A stretch of 64,000 nt of DNA from Diphasiastrum complanatum (Eukaryota > Streptophyta > Lycopodiopsida > Lycopodiales > Lycopodiaceae), in assembly GCA_029204225.1 (NCBI GenBank), contig CM055100.1, positions 23,751,106-23,815,105 on the forward strand, in the 5' to 3' direction. Positions 33,413 through 45,000 of the stretch are shown here, piece by piece; within the stretch, counting starts at the first letter, position 1, and each line of letters opens with the position of its first letter. Made by a program: the position numbers and the translations under genes. Under the pieces are notes generated by a model. It was not told the origin of the DNA and did no database searches. It saw nothing but the letters and a program-made list of their open reading frames with translations.

Positions 33413-33590
33413 ATTTTCCATGGCGATTTGCACATGGCATTTTCAAATATTATATCACATTAGTCATTTGGGAGAAAAGCGAATCTCCTAGTTTAGAAAT
33501 TCAACAGTAAAATCACCACCTCTCAAAGCACTAGCTTTCCATGCTTAGAAAGATAGTGTTAACTACTAATTCTTGCTAACAATCAATAAC
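33413..33590 (+). repeat. diverged ~175 bp direct repeat, copy 2
   Basis: The partner of 32405-32580. Both end near TTCTT(A/G)CTAACAA. They are about 1 kb apart, with AT-rich sequence in between. Confidence 0.7.
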
Positions 33591-35619
33591 CTTTTCTGGA
33601 AAATGTCAAAACCAATGTTGGATAGGTATATAAGTGTCCAGGTGGTAAGGTGGTATGAGTGATGGTAGCAACAATGGTATAATAGACCGGTATATGATTT
33701 TGTGATTCTAGGGTCGATACCTACTGGTTTTAGCCCATTAATGCACATATCAATACCCTAAATAGGGGCAAAACATTTGATTTTAACATGGTATGAATAT
33801 AGTATTCATTTTTAGCTGGTTTCCAAAATTTAAAAATGTGATAAATGTTATTCATGGTGGCCCAAAGACATTGGTGGACATCAACAAACTTAAAAAAAAG
33901 TCATGCTTTGCACTAAATGTATACTACCTTTGATAAAAAAAAATATAATTTTAGAAAAAAATTAGATACTCATACCCGAATTTATACTCGACTGCTATCA
34001 CCCTTCCAATATCCATGTCGATTGATACCAACCACCAATTTGCAAACATGGTGATATTCATTCATACTCGGCTGGTATTAGAAATTTTAATACCCGCCAA
34101 ACATTGAAGAAAACATATTAAAAAATTTTCATTGTTTTTATAGACCAATTCATTTACTGATAAAACTTGCGTAATTATATATCAATATTTGGTATGTTGT
34201 TTTTTTATTTGTAAATGATTTTTCTTTTGATATATTTAAAAATAGAATAGAAATTTTGTAATAATGTCAAATTATATATATGTAAGTCAACATATGTAAT
34301 ACGAGAGTACCTTTTGACATATTTTCAAGCATTGAAAATATTTTTCGAAACATTTTTGAAGAATTTCTTGCATCACCTCACTCTTTGGTAATAGCAATTC
34401 TCATCAAATTTCTGAATTGCTTACAAAAGAGTTTTTGGAATTGTTATGAAATACCATAACACATGCAAAACTTTAAACCAAATGAAACTATGTACAAATA
34501 TTTGAGAAGCAACAATGGAAAGTAGCATTTCAAAATTGATAGCCAAAAAACCTTCATTTCACACAAACTCGTTCGTATGCAAAACAATGTTAGCTCCATG
34601 CTAACTGCCATACATGACATGACATGAAAGCGAAGCATGTAACTCAAGTTGTTTAGAAATAATATTGGATATCAGTTGTTTCTCAAGACTTATATTGACA
34701 GGTTGGGACATTTCACTTAATAAACTCAACTTTTGATGACTATACCAACAAGCTCCTACGCCACCTCTAAAATCCAATTGTCAATATCTCGTACATTTCA
34801 CTTGCCTTTAAATTTCCTGACCAATTCAAATCGGGACAAAATTGCGTAGCTAGTTACAAACATGAGATGGAAATAAGAAATTTAGTATCCTCACATACCA
34901 TTTCAGTCATACTATGGTGCACACTTGAAAATCAATGTCAATGAATATGATTGACGGTGCACTAAAACAACATGGCTGGTCACACAAGATATGTAACGAA
35001 ACAACTGAAAACAGGTTCATGTCCAAAATTCAAAACAAACACCAAGTTATTTGAAGTGTCAAGTTTCAATATTCGTGTAAATCAAGACAATGGATTCAGC
35101 CCAGCTTGGAAGAAACACTAGTTCTAAGAAAGCCATGTCATTCTCCCTTTTGTCACAAACTAGCAAATAAAGTTGGATGTATAGGTGGAGGAAGGTGTAA
35201 AAATCCCTTCTTGTTTCACTAGGAATTTTCTTAAAATCTAAAAAGGAACCGCCTGAAAGCACCTGACTTTACCACTATGAGAAATTAAGTATGGAAAAAT
35301 GGTCAATCCACTGATCTTTCATTATCACCCTTGTTAAAAAGGAGATAAAAATAGGAATTAGTACCAATAAGAGAACTCAAGTCCAATTCCTAAATTTCAA
35401 TTTTGGTCACCTTACCTCAAGCATCATTTGCTGGAAATATATCAAAATTTCCTGCCACTGTGTACAGAGACTCGGGTCTTTAGGACATGAACTGTATAGC
35501 TTCCAGGCTAAAATGAGCATGAAGTTTTAAAACAGAAACATACTTCAGCATTTTACTACATAATAACCTTTTTTGGAATTTTCAAGAATACACCAGCAGT
35601 AAATGTATACATGATTTTT
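33591..35619. other. 3' flank of NAA30, no further gene seen
   Basis: AT-rich sequence downstream of the NAA30 stop, in minus-strand terms. The part next to 35620 is presumably 3' untranslated region. A clear AATAAA signal position was not settled. Short open frames at 34444-34647 and 35059-35262 have no family features. Confidence 0.4.
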
Positions 35620-36072
35620 TTAATGGTTGCAGCTGAAGGTATGCATATGAGAATGACCTGTATTTTGGCTGTGATTGTGATCAAAATTGTGCCCATGACT
35701 GTGGCAATGGTGTGAAGATTGATCATGTATATTCTGTGGCCAGTGATCATGGTCCCCGTGATCATGAGAATGTGAACAACCAATGTGAGAATGTTCATGT
35801 TCACAGCCATGAGAATGAGAACCCATGTGACGAGAATGTCCATGGTCATGATCATGAGAATGAGAACAACCATGATGAGAATGTTCAAGAGCATAATCAT
35901 CATGTGAGATGTATAACGAATTAGGGTCAGCAGGCCTCGGAAATAGCAACTTCAGACGAAATGCATCTACCCCATTAAGATAATATTTGTGCAGCCTCTT
36001 TGCCCGAATAAATCCAAGGTTCCCATACAACGCAAGGGCCCCTTTGTTTGTCACTTCTGCCTCCAAAGTTAC
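35620..36072 (-). CDS. NAA30: NAA30 exon 4 with His-rich tail
   Basis: The acceptor is CTTCACAG|GTAACT. It codes for 150 residues and the stop (35620-35622). The first 45 residues are the conserved GNAT end ([20 protein letters not shown] ... LKLLFP). The other 105 residues contain 32 His and 5 Cys in runs such as [17 protein letters not shown] and [15 protein letters not shown]. Such a tail resembles the metal-binding loops of ZIP transporters or CobW-type proteins and may bind Zn, Ni or Cu. That is an inference. The tail has a few imperfect internal repeats of about 25 residues, suggesting growth by duplication. Confidence 0.9.
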   Translation of the reverse strand, partial: VTLEAEVTNKGALALYGNLGFIRAKRLHKYYLNGVDAFRLKLLFPRPADPNSLYISHDDYALEHSHHGCSHSHDHDHGHSRHMGSHSHGCEHEHSHIGCSHSHDHGDHDHWPQNIHDQSSHHCHSHGHNFDHNHSQNTGHSHMHTFSCNH

Positions 36073-39000
36073 CTGTGAAGAAATTTTCAGGTTAACTACA
36101 AAAGACCTCACCACTTGAATGCTGATGAATGTTAACATTGCAAAAAAAGGAGAATTCAAGTCGGAAATACACACCCACTATCAACACACTCCATAGAACC
36201 TCTCAATGAAACAACAAGATTAATAACTTTCCCAAGACAAAGCTATAAAAATAAAAACTGAATAAACATGCTGACTCCTTTCACGTGTTGGAAGGAGGAG
36301 ATAAGCAAAGTCTACAAACAACATAGAATCTCTAAATGCAACAATTAAATTTATACCTTTATGCTGACTAAGTTATGCAAGCTTAAGACTAACTAGTAAG
36401 ACGCATTATGCACGCTGTTAAGGATCAAACCTATCCTTTGTGCAAGCCAGAAGATTTAAGGATGGTTAGATGTCTCCACATAGATGACAAGAGATGAATG
36501 CCTACAAAACTTGACTTCGAGCACTTCACTCTTAAGGTTATTCTTAGCAACATGGAACTGGTAATGAACGTGTAGTCGTTGCTGAAATGGTACGAACAGC
36601 ATCAGAAGGAAGCTATTAACATCTGTACATCTTCGGTACCTCATCACAACCTGAATCCCGCATAACTTGGATGCATCTAGTAACCAGCTCAGTTGCTGCA
36701 GGTCAAGAATTCAAAAAGTCATGAGATACTTCAACTGAAATGCTAGAAAATGCAGTCCAACTGAACCAGTTTCCAACAGTAACATTCTTTTCAAAATAAA
36801 ACTGGGGAGAACATAGCAGTTGTGTTGCTATATAAGGAGTCTGCATAATATATATATTCAATATTAAAATTTGTCCTTTCAGCATTCATGCTTGGAAAAA
36901 GAGTCTATGCATAGATTATCCTTCAGTGAATGTGGCTTTGTACGGGACTGATAAGAATGAGATTACAAAGCAATTATCAAAAACTGATATAGACAAGGAA
37001 GAATATGTTAAGCATGGAGAATATAGACATGTGAAACATGCAGTGCTCAAACAAAACCATGAGCATGATAAGCTACAAGTTGCTACAAGTGGAGATCCCT
37101 AGAAAGAACCTACACATTCAGGTTCTTAACACCCCAAGACAACAGCCATATAAACAACTGTGATTTTCCAGCTGAATCAAACCAAACCTCAGCACCTCCT
37201 ATCAGGGTTCAGTTACAGACAAATCAGGTTCTTAACGGTTGGATTTCACAAATATCTTCATTGTTAGCGATACTTATCAAGAAAGGACAATATTCTACTG
37301 AAACTCGTGATTGATTTTCTTGAGCTACAAAACTCTTTAATATGCAAACACCCCAAGACAACAGCCATATAAACAACTGTGATTTTCCAGCTGAATCAAA
37401 CCAAAGCTCAGCACCTCCTATCAGGGTTCAGTTACAGACAAATCAAACATGACAAATGGGCCCATTACAAGAGGGTTTAATCAACTGTCAAATACAGGGC
37501 TAACCAGTATCCGGGCTAGGAACCAAGTTAGGTGTGTCACTTGTTGCAACACAGCAAGCTCACTTGGCAAATGGCTAGAGATACAAGTTGAGAATAGCCT
37601 AGTTGGTCGTCAAGATTGGCGGTTCCAGTGACCAGGGCTGGTCAACAAGTCACCATGTTGGTCTAGTGATACGAGGGTGGCTGTTAGTAGTCGCTTCACC
37701 TTACCAGTCAAGTTAAACACAAAACCCAAGTCATGAGCCTCATCAACTGATTGATAGCCATGTGATGCAAGGATAGGGCAGGCAAGTAAAGGGCTTAAAA
37801 AGCAGCATATGGGAGGAACCTCACCCTTAATACCAGCTAGTCTTGGGCACACGATTTTATGTGGAGAAGCTTATAACATTTCCAATCAAAGTCATGTTTA
37901 AAAAGAAAAGATGTCTTCTAAGAAAAGGTACAAAATAGCTCAACTATGGAAAATTTTGCATGTCTTTCAAGACTGTGAAGGACTGAAACATTACCAACAG
38001 GGAAACATTTGCCGCTACTTTACAGTTTTTCAGGATTCTAAAAGAATTTATTGATCAAAACAAATTTTTACATCCACAGTTGGAAGCGCGTGCTACGTGA
38101 TAGATGTGAGTGATGCTTATTTTCATTCTTCGCCTCTTTTTCTTTTTACTTGAACGACATCTCAAGAAACACTCGGATCCAACCATGACATGCATTGAAC
38201 ACCCTAGTCAGATTATGATAACGTTAGGGTGATTTTGTCAAGGTAGCCAGGTTGTTGTGGTATGTGGATGAGGCCTAAACCCTATAGAGATAGGTTACTT
38301 ACGCAGCTGGCCAATGTGCCTCAGCTGCCTCATGATCCATGCATGAGGGGGCAGGGTGGTGGATTGCCATCTCAAAATTTTGCATATTCTCCATATTTGT
38401 GGTAGCCGTGGACATACCACAAAGTTATTCTTGTTAGAAATAATAAATGATAATTTTAGTTTCTCATAGGTTACTTTGACCCAAAAGGTCGAGACTTGTG
38501 TAACCATGGGTTAGGTTTATTATTTAGACCATGTTAAGTCAGTTTTAGTTAAGTTGGACCCAATTTTGGTCTAGTAGTAACTCGTGGGTCCAAGTAAAGT
38601 CTAATTATGTTAAGGGACCCTATCTTGACTTTTGGGGGTGCCCTATAATTAGTAGGTTCTAGAACTTAGGGTTTGGAAGAGTCTAGGCCCTTGGAAGGCC
38701 TATTTATATGTACTCATTATTCATTTGTAATTCATTCCCTTTCAAGCATTGCTACTACTTTCTCTCTCCTTGAGGGCGCCTCACCCTCTCCCTCTTCTTC
38801 TTGTATATGGAGATTGAATGTTAGAAGGATCTTGGCACTTTGATTTCCTACATGGTATCAGAGCCATGACCTTCTATGCTTGATTTAGGGCGCCCTACCA
38901 AAAGAGATCGTCTTCACTTAGGGATCACAAAATTCAGCACCTTTGCTGATTTTTTGGAGTGAAGATCCGTTTTTTGACTCTTTTCCGTTTTGCAGGAGGG

Positions 39001-42000
39001 CGCCACACATCAAAGAAGATAACAGGATTTTGAGCGCCCAAAAATCAGGTGGTTGTTTGCTGATTTTTCAGGTTGCAGGAAGGTGCCATTAATTAACTTC
39101 TTCGGGGCTGCTTTTAGGTTGCCCACATCCGTGTAGGTTTATCCTACTTCCGTTGGTCCGCTGCTGCCCTATTTTTCATATTTGCTCCTGTTAGAAATCC
39201 ATAAATCATAGTATGGATGGACAGACTAGGATTCGAACCCAGGACCTCCCTCATACCGGATGGGATGCTCTACCACTGAGCTATCCGCCCTGTTTGATAG
39301 TTCTCTCTAGAGTGTGGATTGATATTCCAACACCCCCCCTCAAGCCACACTTGGTTGGGGTCCTAGCTGTCACCTGCCCCACAACTTGGGCCACCTAACC
39401 ATGGCTTTGACACCATGAACTGTTAGGTCTAACTTGGCTCTGATATCATGTAGGAAAGCAAGAGACAAGTCACCAAGATCTAGTTATCAATCAATCTCCA
39501 CAAGAAACAAGAGAGAAGAGGCTGGGCGCCCAACCCTAAGAGAGAAAGAGAGAAAACAGCAACAAGAGCAATGGAGAGCCAAACTGTATAAAATGGAATA
39601 CACAATGAGCATCTAAGTACTCTACCTGGATGTGACCAAATGCCACCAAACCCTAAGGTTAACCACTTACTAAATGTAGGGCACCCCCAAAAGTCAAGAT
39701 AGGGCCCCTAAACAAAATCAGACCCCTAAGGACCCACGAGTCAGTACATGACCAAAATTGGGTCCAACTGAACTTAAGACAAACTTAAGATGGCCTAAAT
39801 AACTAAATACCCATGGTTACACAAATCTCGACCTTTTGGGTCAAAGTAACCTATGGATTAACTTCAGCATAGTCATTTATTTCTAACACCCTCCTTAAAT
39901 GACAATGCAAAAACTGAAATCTTCACTATGTAACAAAACCAACACGTGGTATCAAATTTAAAGCTTTGCATAAAGCTTCAAATCTGACTCTAGGCAACGC
40001 CTTAGTGAAGAGGTCCGCAATATTATCCTCCGTAGGAACGATTGCTTATGTATGCTGCCGTTATAACCGCTTCAGCCCAAAACTTGTGAGGCAGTCCCTT
40101 TGCTTTGAGCATGCAACGGGCCATCTCCTAAGTGTGCGATTCTTTCGCTCGACAACACCATTTTGATGAGGCGTATAGGGAGTTGTCATTTGATGTAGAA
40201 TTCCCTTTTCTCGAAGAAATGCACCGAACGTATTCTTAATGTATTCCCCTCCTCGATCGGTGCGTAGGGTCTTCAAAGAATGCCCGAACTAATTTTCCAC
40301 CATTGCTAGAAAATCTTTGAAATGTTGAAAAACTTCCGATTTAGCCTTCATAGGATAGATCCATGTAAAACGGGAAAAGTCATCAATAAAAGTCATGCAC
40401 TTTCCAATGGATTCGATCCTCATTGGACCACAAACATCTCTGTGAACCAAATCAAATTTATCAAGAACCCTTATAGTTCTATCAATTGGAAAAGGTTTCC
40501 TTTGAAACTTTCCAAGTATGCACCCCTCGCATACATGCCCTTCCGGCTGCTCAATAGTAGGAATGTCTTCTACCATATTAAATGTCTTCAGCTTCTTCAA
40601 ACTTGCAAAGTTGAGATGCCCAAACCTTGCGTGCCACAATTCAGCCAACTCCAATGATTGTGATGTAGAAGCAACAAGACATGTAGAGGGAATTCGTCGC
40701 TCATAGGTATCCATAATGAATAAGCCAGCATGCATCATTCCCGAAACAATAATCAAGAGTGATCTTTTAGGATCCTTGACAAGACACTTATCTTCTTTGA
40801 ACCCAACAACTAGTCCTTGCTTCAACATAGTTGAAACTGAAAGAAGATTCTTCTTGATTCCCGGAACATAAAGCACATTCTTAATGTACTTTTCTTCACC
40901 ATTAGGCAAATGATGGCTACAATTCCAAGTCCATGAATAGAATAAGATGCATCATCCGCACATTGTACCTTACTTCCATTTTGCACTTTTACTAATTTAG
41001 TAAATGCTTCTTTGCGAGAAGTCATATGACGAGTAGCACCACTATCAATCACCCATTCAATGGGCTGAAAATCAGCAACTTGCAAAACGGAATCTGAATT
41101 CCTCATAGATGTAGTAGTACTAGTAGAAGCAATATTAGACACAAAAGCATAGTCTTGGTTGAAGAGATCACCACTAGCTTCAAGCTCTTGCTCCAAAGTA
41201 GCAAGTGAAGCACTAGTATCAATTCCTTTACTCTCCTCTTTCGCAAGCTTCTTCTTACAATCCTTGATGAAGTGCCCATACCTTTTGCAATAATGGCACT
41301 TCCCTTTCTTCTTTTAAGTGTTGACATCTTGACCTCCAACGGGCTTTTGCTCATCCTTGGAAGGAGGCTTCCCCTTTCCTTTTGACTTGCCTTTGCCCTT
41401 GCCTTTCGTGAAGAAAGCTTGATCTTGTTGAGTGTCACCCGCAAAGTTTTGCCTCGTTTGCTCCTCTTGAAGAAGCAGCCCAACAAGTTCATCAAAGGAG
41501 AGTTGCTGTCCCCTAAGAGAGATACTCAAAGATGAAACAAATGGAAGATAAGATGAAGGTAATGAGTTGAGAGTAATGGAAACAAATTGAGCATCCTCAA
41601 TTATCTCATCAATATTGAGAAGCTCCTCACGAAGATCCTTGATTTTCGTCAAGTGATTGGTCACTTGATCCCCTTCGTAACCTTAGGGTTTGGTGGCATT
41701 TGGTCACATCCAGGTAGAGTATTTAGATGCTCATTGTGTATTCCATTTTATACAGTTTGGCTCTCCATTGCTCTTGTTGCTGTTTTCTCTCTTAGGGTTA
41801 GAGTCTAGAACTTAGGGTTTGGAAGAGTCTAGGCCCTTGGAAGGCCTAGACTCTTCCAAACCCTACTCATTATTCATTTGTAATTCATTCCCTTTCAAGC
41901 ATTGCTACTACGTTCTCTCTCCTTGAGGGCGCCTAACCTTCTCCCTCTTCTTCTTGTATATGGAGATTGAATGTTAGAAGGATCTTGGCACTTTGATTTC

Positions 42001-45000
42001 CTACAATTCTTGGAGAATAAGAAGCCTCCTTGAGAGTGATGTGAATAGTGAATCACTATTGCTTGTGTTTTACTTTCAGTTGATACCTTGGTTGAAGTTA
42101 TGAGTATCTTCCTCCTTTGCAAGTGTTCCATCTTCTCTAATCCTCTCTAGCTATGGATTCTAACCAGCCAGGACAAGACACAGCAATGGCTGAAACTATG
42201 GGTACTAGTCTTGTCCATGATCATGTGGCCTTTATCATAGCTATCAACAATCTACAACAACGGATTATTAAAGGCAAAGCATAATAGGGAACAATAGGAG
42301 TTCCTACAACAAGGAACCATTCATTTCAAGTTGAAGAGCGTAGAAATCGATTAAGTAGCAAGTTCCTTCCCCTCATTGACTCCAAAGAGGAGGTAGTTAG
42401 CCAAGTCGTGAGTCATAAGAGCAATAGCAAAAGAACCTCAAGGAAATGTAGGACAAGGCTAACACCATTGGACACTTGATCTCCATCTTCCTCACCAACC
42501 AACAAGTTGCCAGACATTCTATGAGGGGCAAATTTTGGAACAAAGAAAAAGCAACAACCAAGGGGCAATGAGGTCTGGGAAGCAACCTCATGAGAAGCAA
42601 GAACTAACTTTGCACTTATCTGGACCACTCTGGAGTCTCATGAACCATAGACCTTTTAAGAAGTTGTGAAAGAGGAGGTATGGTAGGAAGCCATGCAGGA
42701 GGAGTGTTTCAAATATATCACCTTTGTCTCTTAATTAAGCCAAGTTGTTGATTAAAATTGATCCTTAGTTTCTATTTGGATTTAAGGAAATAGACCGTGA
42801 TCCATAAGCGACAATTCCACGGAGTATATATGACCTTCTCAATACTTATAGAGCTTATAATACAAATTTTATGCTACTTGCTTTTCATATGTTAGAAAAT
42901 AGCATCTCTTTCACCCAGTCACGACTTCAAAAAGTATATACTTATGGATGAAGTATCACACACATGTAAGACTTTATGATTTTGATAATAATAATAAAAA
43001 AATTAAACTTTGCCAGTTGCAAATTTGCTTTACTTACATCTAAAATGTTGGCTCTAGTTGTTCTGCAAACATTCTCTATACTACATATTAAGCTCTTTAC
43101 CTTCCCCAAATTTATGTGAGAAACCAATACACTTTCTCAAGAGTGATCTTGATTTTGCCTATGCCACTAAACAAAAATCGATTCATGCAATCATCAAATA
43201 TATGCAAACTTTGAATATTAAATCATTCATAAACATATAGATAAACTAGTCAAATCAAGCCAATAAATCAATGGCCAAATCGTGATGAATGCAATGTTAT
43301 GCAAACTATCTGCAGACTCAAATAGCAATGTTTGTATCCCCATCCAACCAGACTATGTGCTTTTCATATAAGAAAGAGGGCAAACATAACGGTATCTTTG
43401 AAGTGATTTGCTAAGAACTTCAAGCACAATCTATTAAAAAAAATGAGAAGCTCATAATCAAAAGCGTAAAATTATACTCAAAAAGATTTCTTGATTAGTC
43501 ATGGGTGCAAAACCAGTAGCTTATTATTTACAAGAAAGAGCTATTTCTTATACAAGAACATAAACGAGCAAATATAAAGCTTACCAATGCCCTTTCCTCT
43601 AAATGGCTTGATAACCACTAGCATTGCTATATATCCACGAAATGTACTCCGATGTTGTCCCATCTTGCAAACCACAGTCCCCACACACTGGTCGTTGTGA
43701 AATGCCTGATCAAAGATAAAGTAAAAAAAGATAATCAAAATACTCTCAAATGGGCTGCCCCTAGATTTGGAACGACCAATTTTAATCAAATTAATTTTGA
43801 ACAAAACCAGGGGGAAGAGAAAGAGAGAAGAGAAGAAACTTTACTAATGTCTTGGTAACCAAAGGTACGTAGGACTGAAAAAGATACATATCAAGTGTGT
43901 TGGAAGAGCATAGAAACATCTCCAAAAAGTCAACAATAAAGTAAATAAGAATAAATAACCAACTAATTAAAGCACGATAAAGGAGTGCTATTGTTAGGGA
44001 ACAAACTCCCTTGGTTCCCAACCTAAACTTGAGACTGGACAATGACTGGCCCCGTAGACTTGACCGGTGACTTGTGAACCTGCATGGTTGCCACGTGTCA
44101 TGATCTAGGTGTGCACATGGCTTGGAGTCTCTCTCCTTGGAGGTATACAAGGGGAGGAGGACTCATTTGCCATCCATTCTGTCTACCTAGGAGGAGGTGG
44201 ATGGAGAGCGTGTGCACGGCCAGGATGTATGCTAGCGTGAGGCAGGAGATGGCTAAGAGCCTAGGCGGTAGGTATGGGACACCGTCTAGGATGGAAGTTG
44301 GATCCAGCTTGATACGATCACAGGCTAGGGCACGGTGGGTGGACCCGGATTAGGTCCTGTGGCGCAGTGGAACGTGAATCGTTCGGTCTCGTGGTTAACC
44401 GGCACCTGGAGGTTTGCAGTAAGTAAGGATTGTAACATATGGTATCAGAGCCACTGCATTCTGAAAGCAGGTGTGTCGACCCGTAGAAGCTTTCTTGTAA
44501 ATTTCAATGCTTTTGACGGAATCTCAAAACGGGCTAAAAATGCATTTTTTACGCACTTTTTAGAGTTCTTCTTTCCGCTGTTTTTTTCGTAAATTTGAAG
44601 GAGACTTCTTAAAAAAAAAACAGTTAAGGGCCCAAAAAGAACCTGCCACGTGGCATTGTCCGGGAAAGGACAGGTGGCAGACTTTTGGAGATCTATTCCG
44701 CTCAGATTCAAGCAAAGATCTGCTGCGATGGGCCCTCCTCAGCATTAAAAACTTGTAATTTGTGGTTCGCTGCCTGACCAGCGATGGTCTTCAAAAACTA
44801 CTTTGAAAATCTGCCACGTGGCACTGTTCTGGCCTGGAAGGTGGCAGAAGGCAGCGCCTTACAGTTCCGATTTACTTCTGATCGATTGGCTGGCAATTCA
44901 GGACCCTCCCTGAGAAAACAAACACCTTTTTCTTTCTCCTGTCTCTCTTTTCCAGCGCCGGACAGTTCTGGAAAGGAGGAGGAAAAAGAAGGGGAGCCTG

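Noticed and set aside
33620-33760. A tRNA-derived SINE head (GGTGGTAAGGTGG ... GGGTCGATACC)
   Set aside because: The B-box-like word is good, but the A-box-like word is about 70 nt away and poor. No tail, target duplication or second copy was seen.
35556-35903. Minus-strand hydrophobic Met/Ile/Leu-rich frame that looks like membrane helices
   Set aside because: An out-of-frame reading of the same His-rich exon, where CAT/CAC codons shift to ATG/ATT-like codons.
35712-35924. Plus-strand His/Glu/Asn-rich frame with repeated [10 protein letters not shown] words
   Set aside because: It is the antisense shadow of the NAA30 His-rich tail. The sense frame continues a conserved protein through proper splice sites.
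39218-39290. A functional nuclear or plastid tRNA gene
   Set aside because: Acceptor, D and T arms are fine, but the anticodon stem is only four pairs with an enlarged loop, and it lies inside an LTR. It is called tRNA-like only.
43541-43584. Extension of NAA30 exon 2 as [13 protein letters not shown]
   Set aside because: It reads through the GTAAGC donor. Conservation resumes only in exon 3 at 36695 with matching phase.
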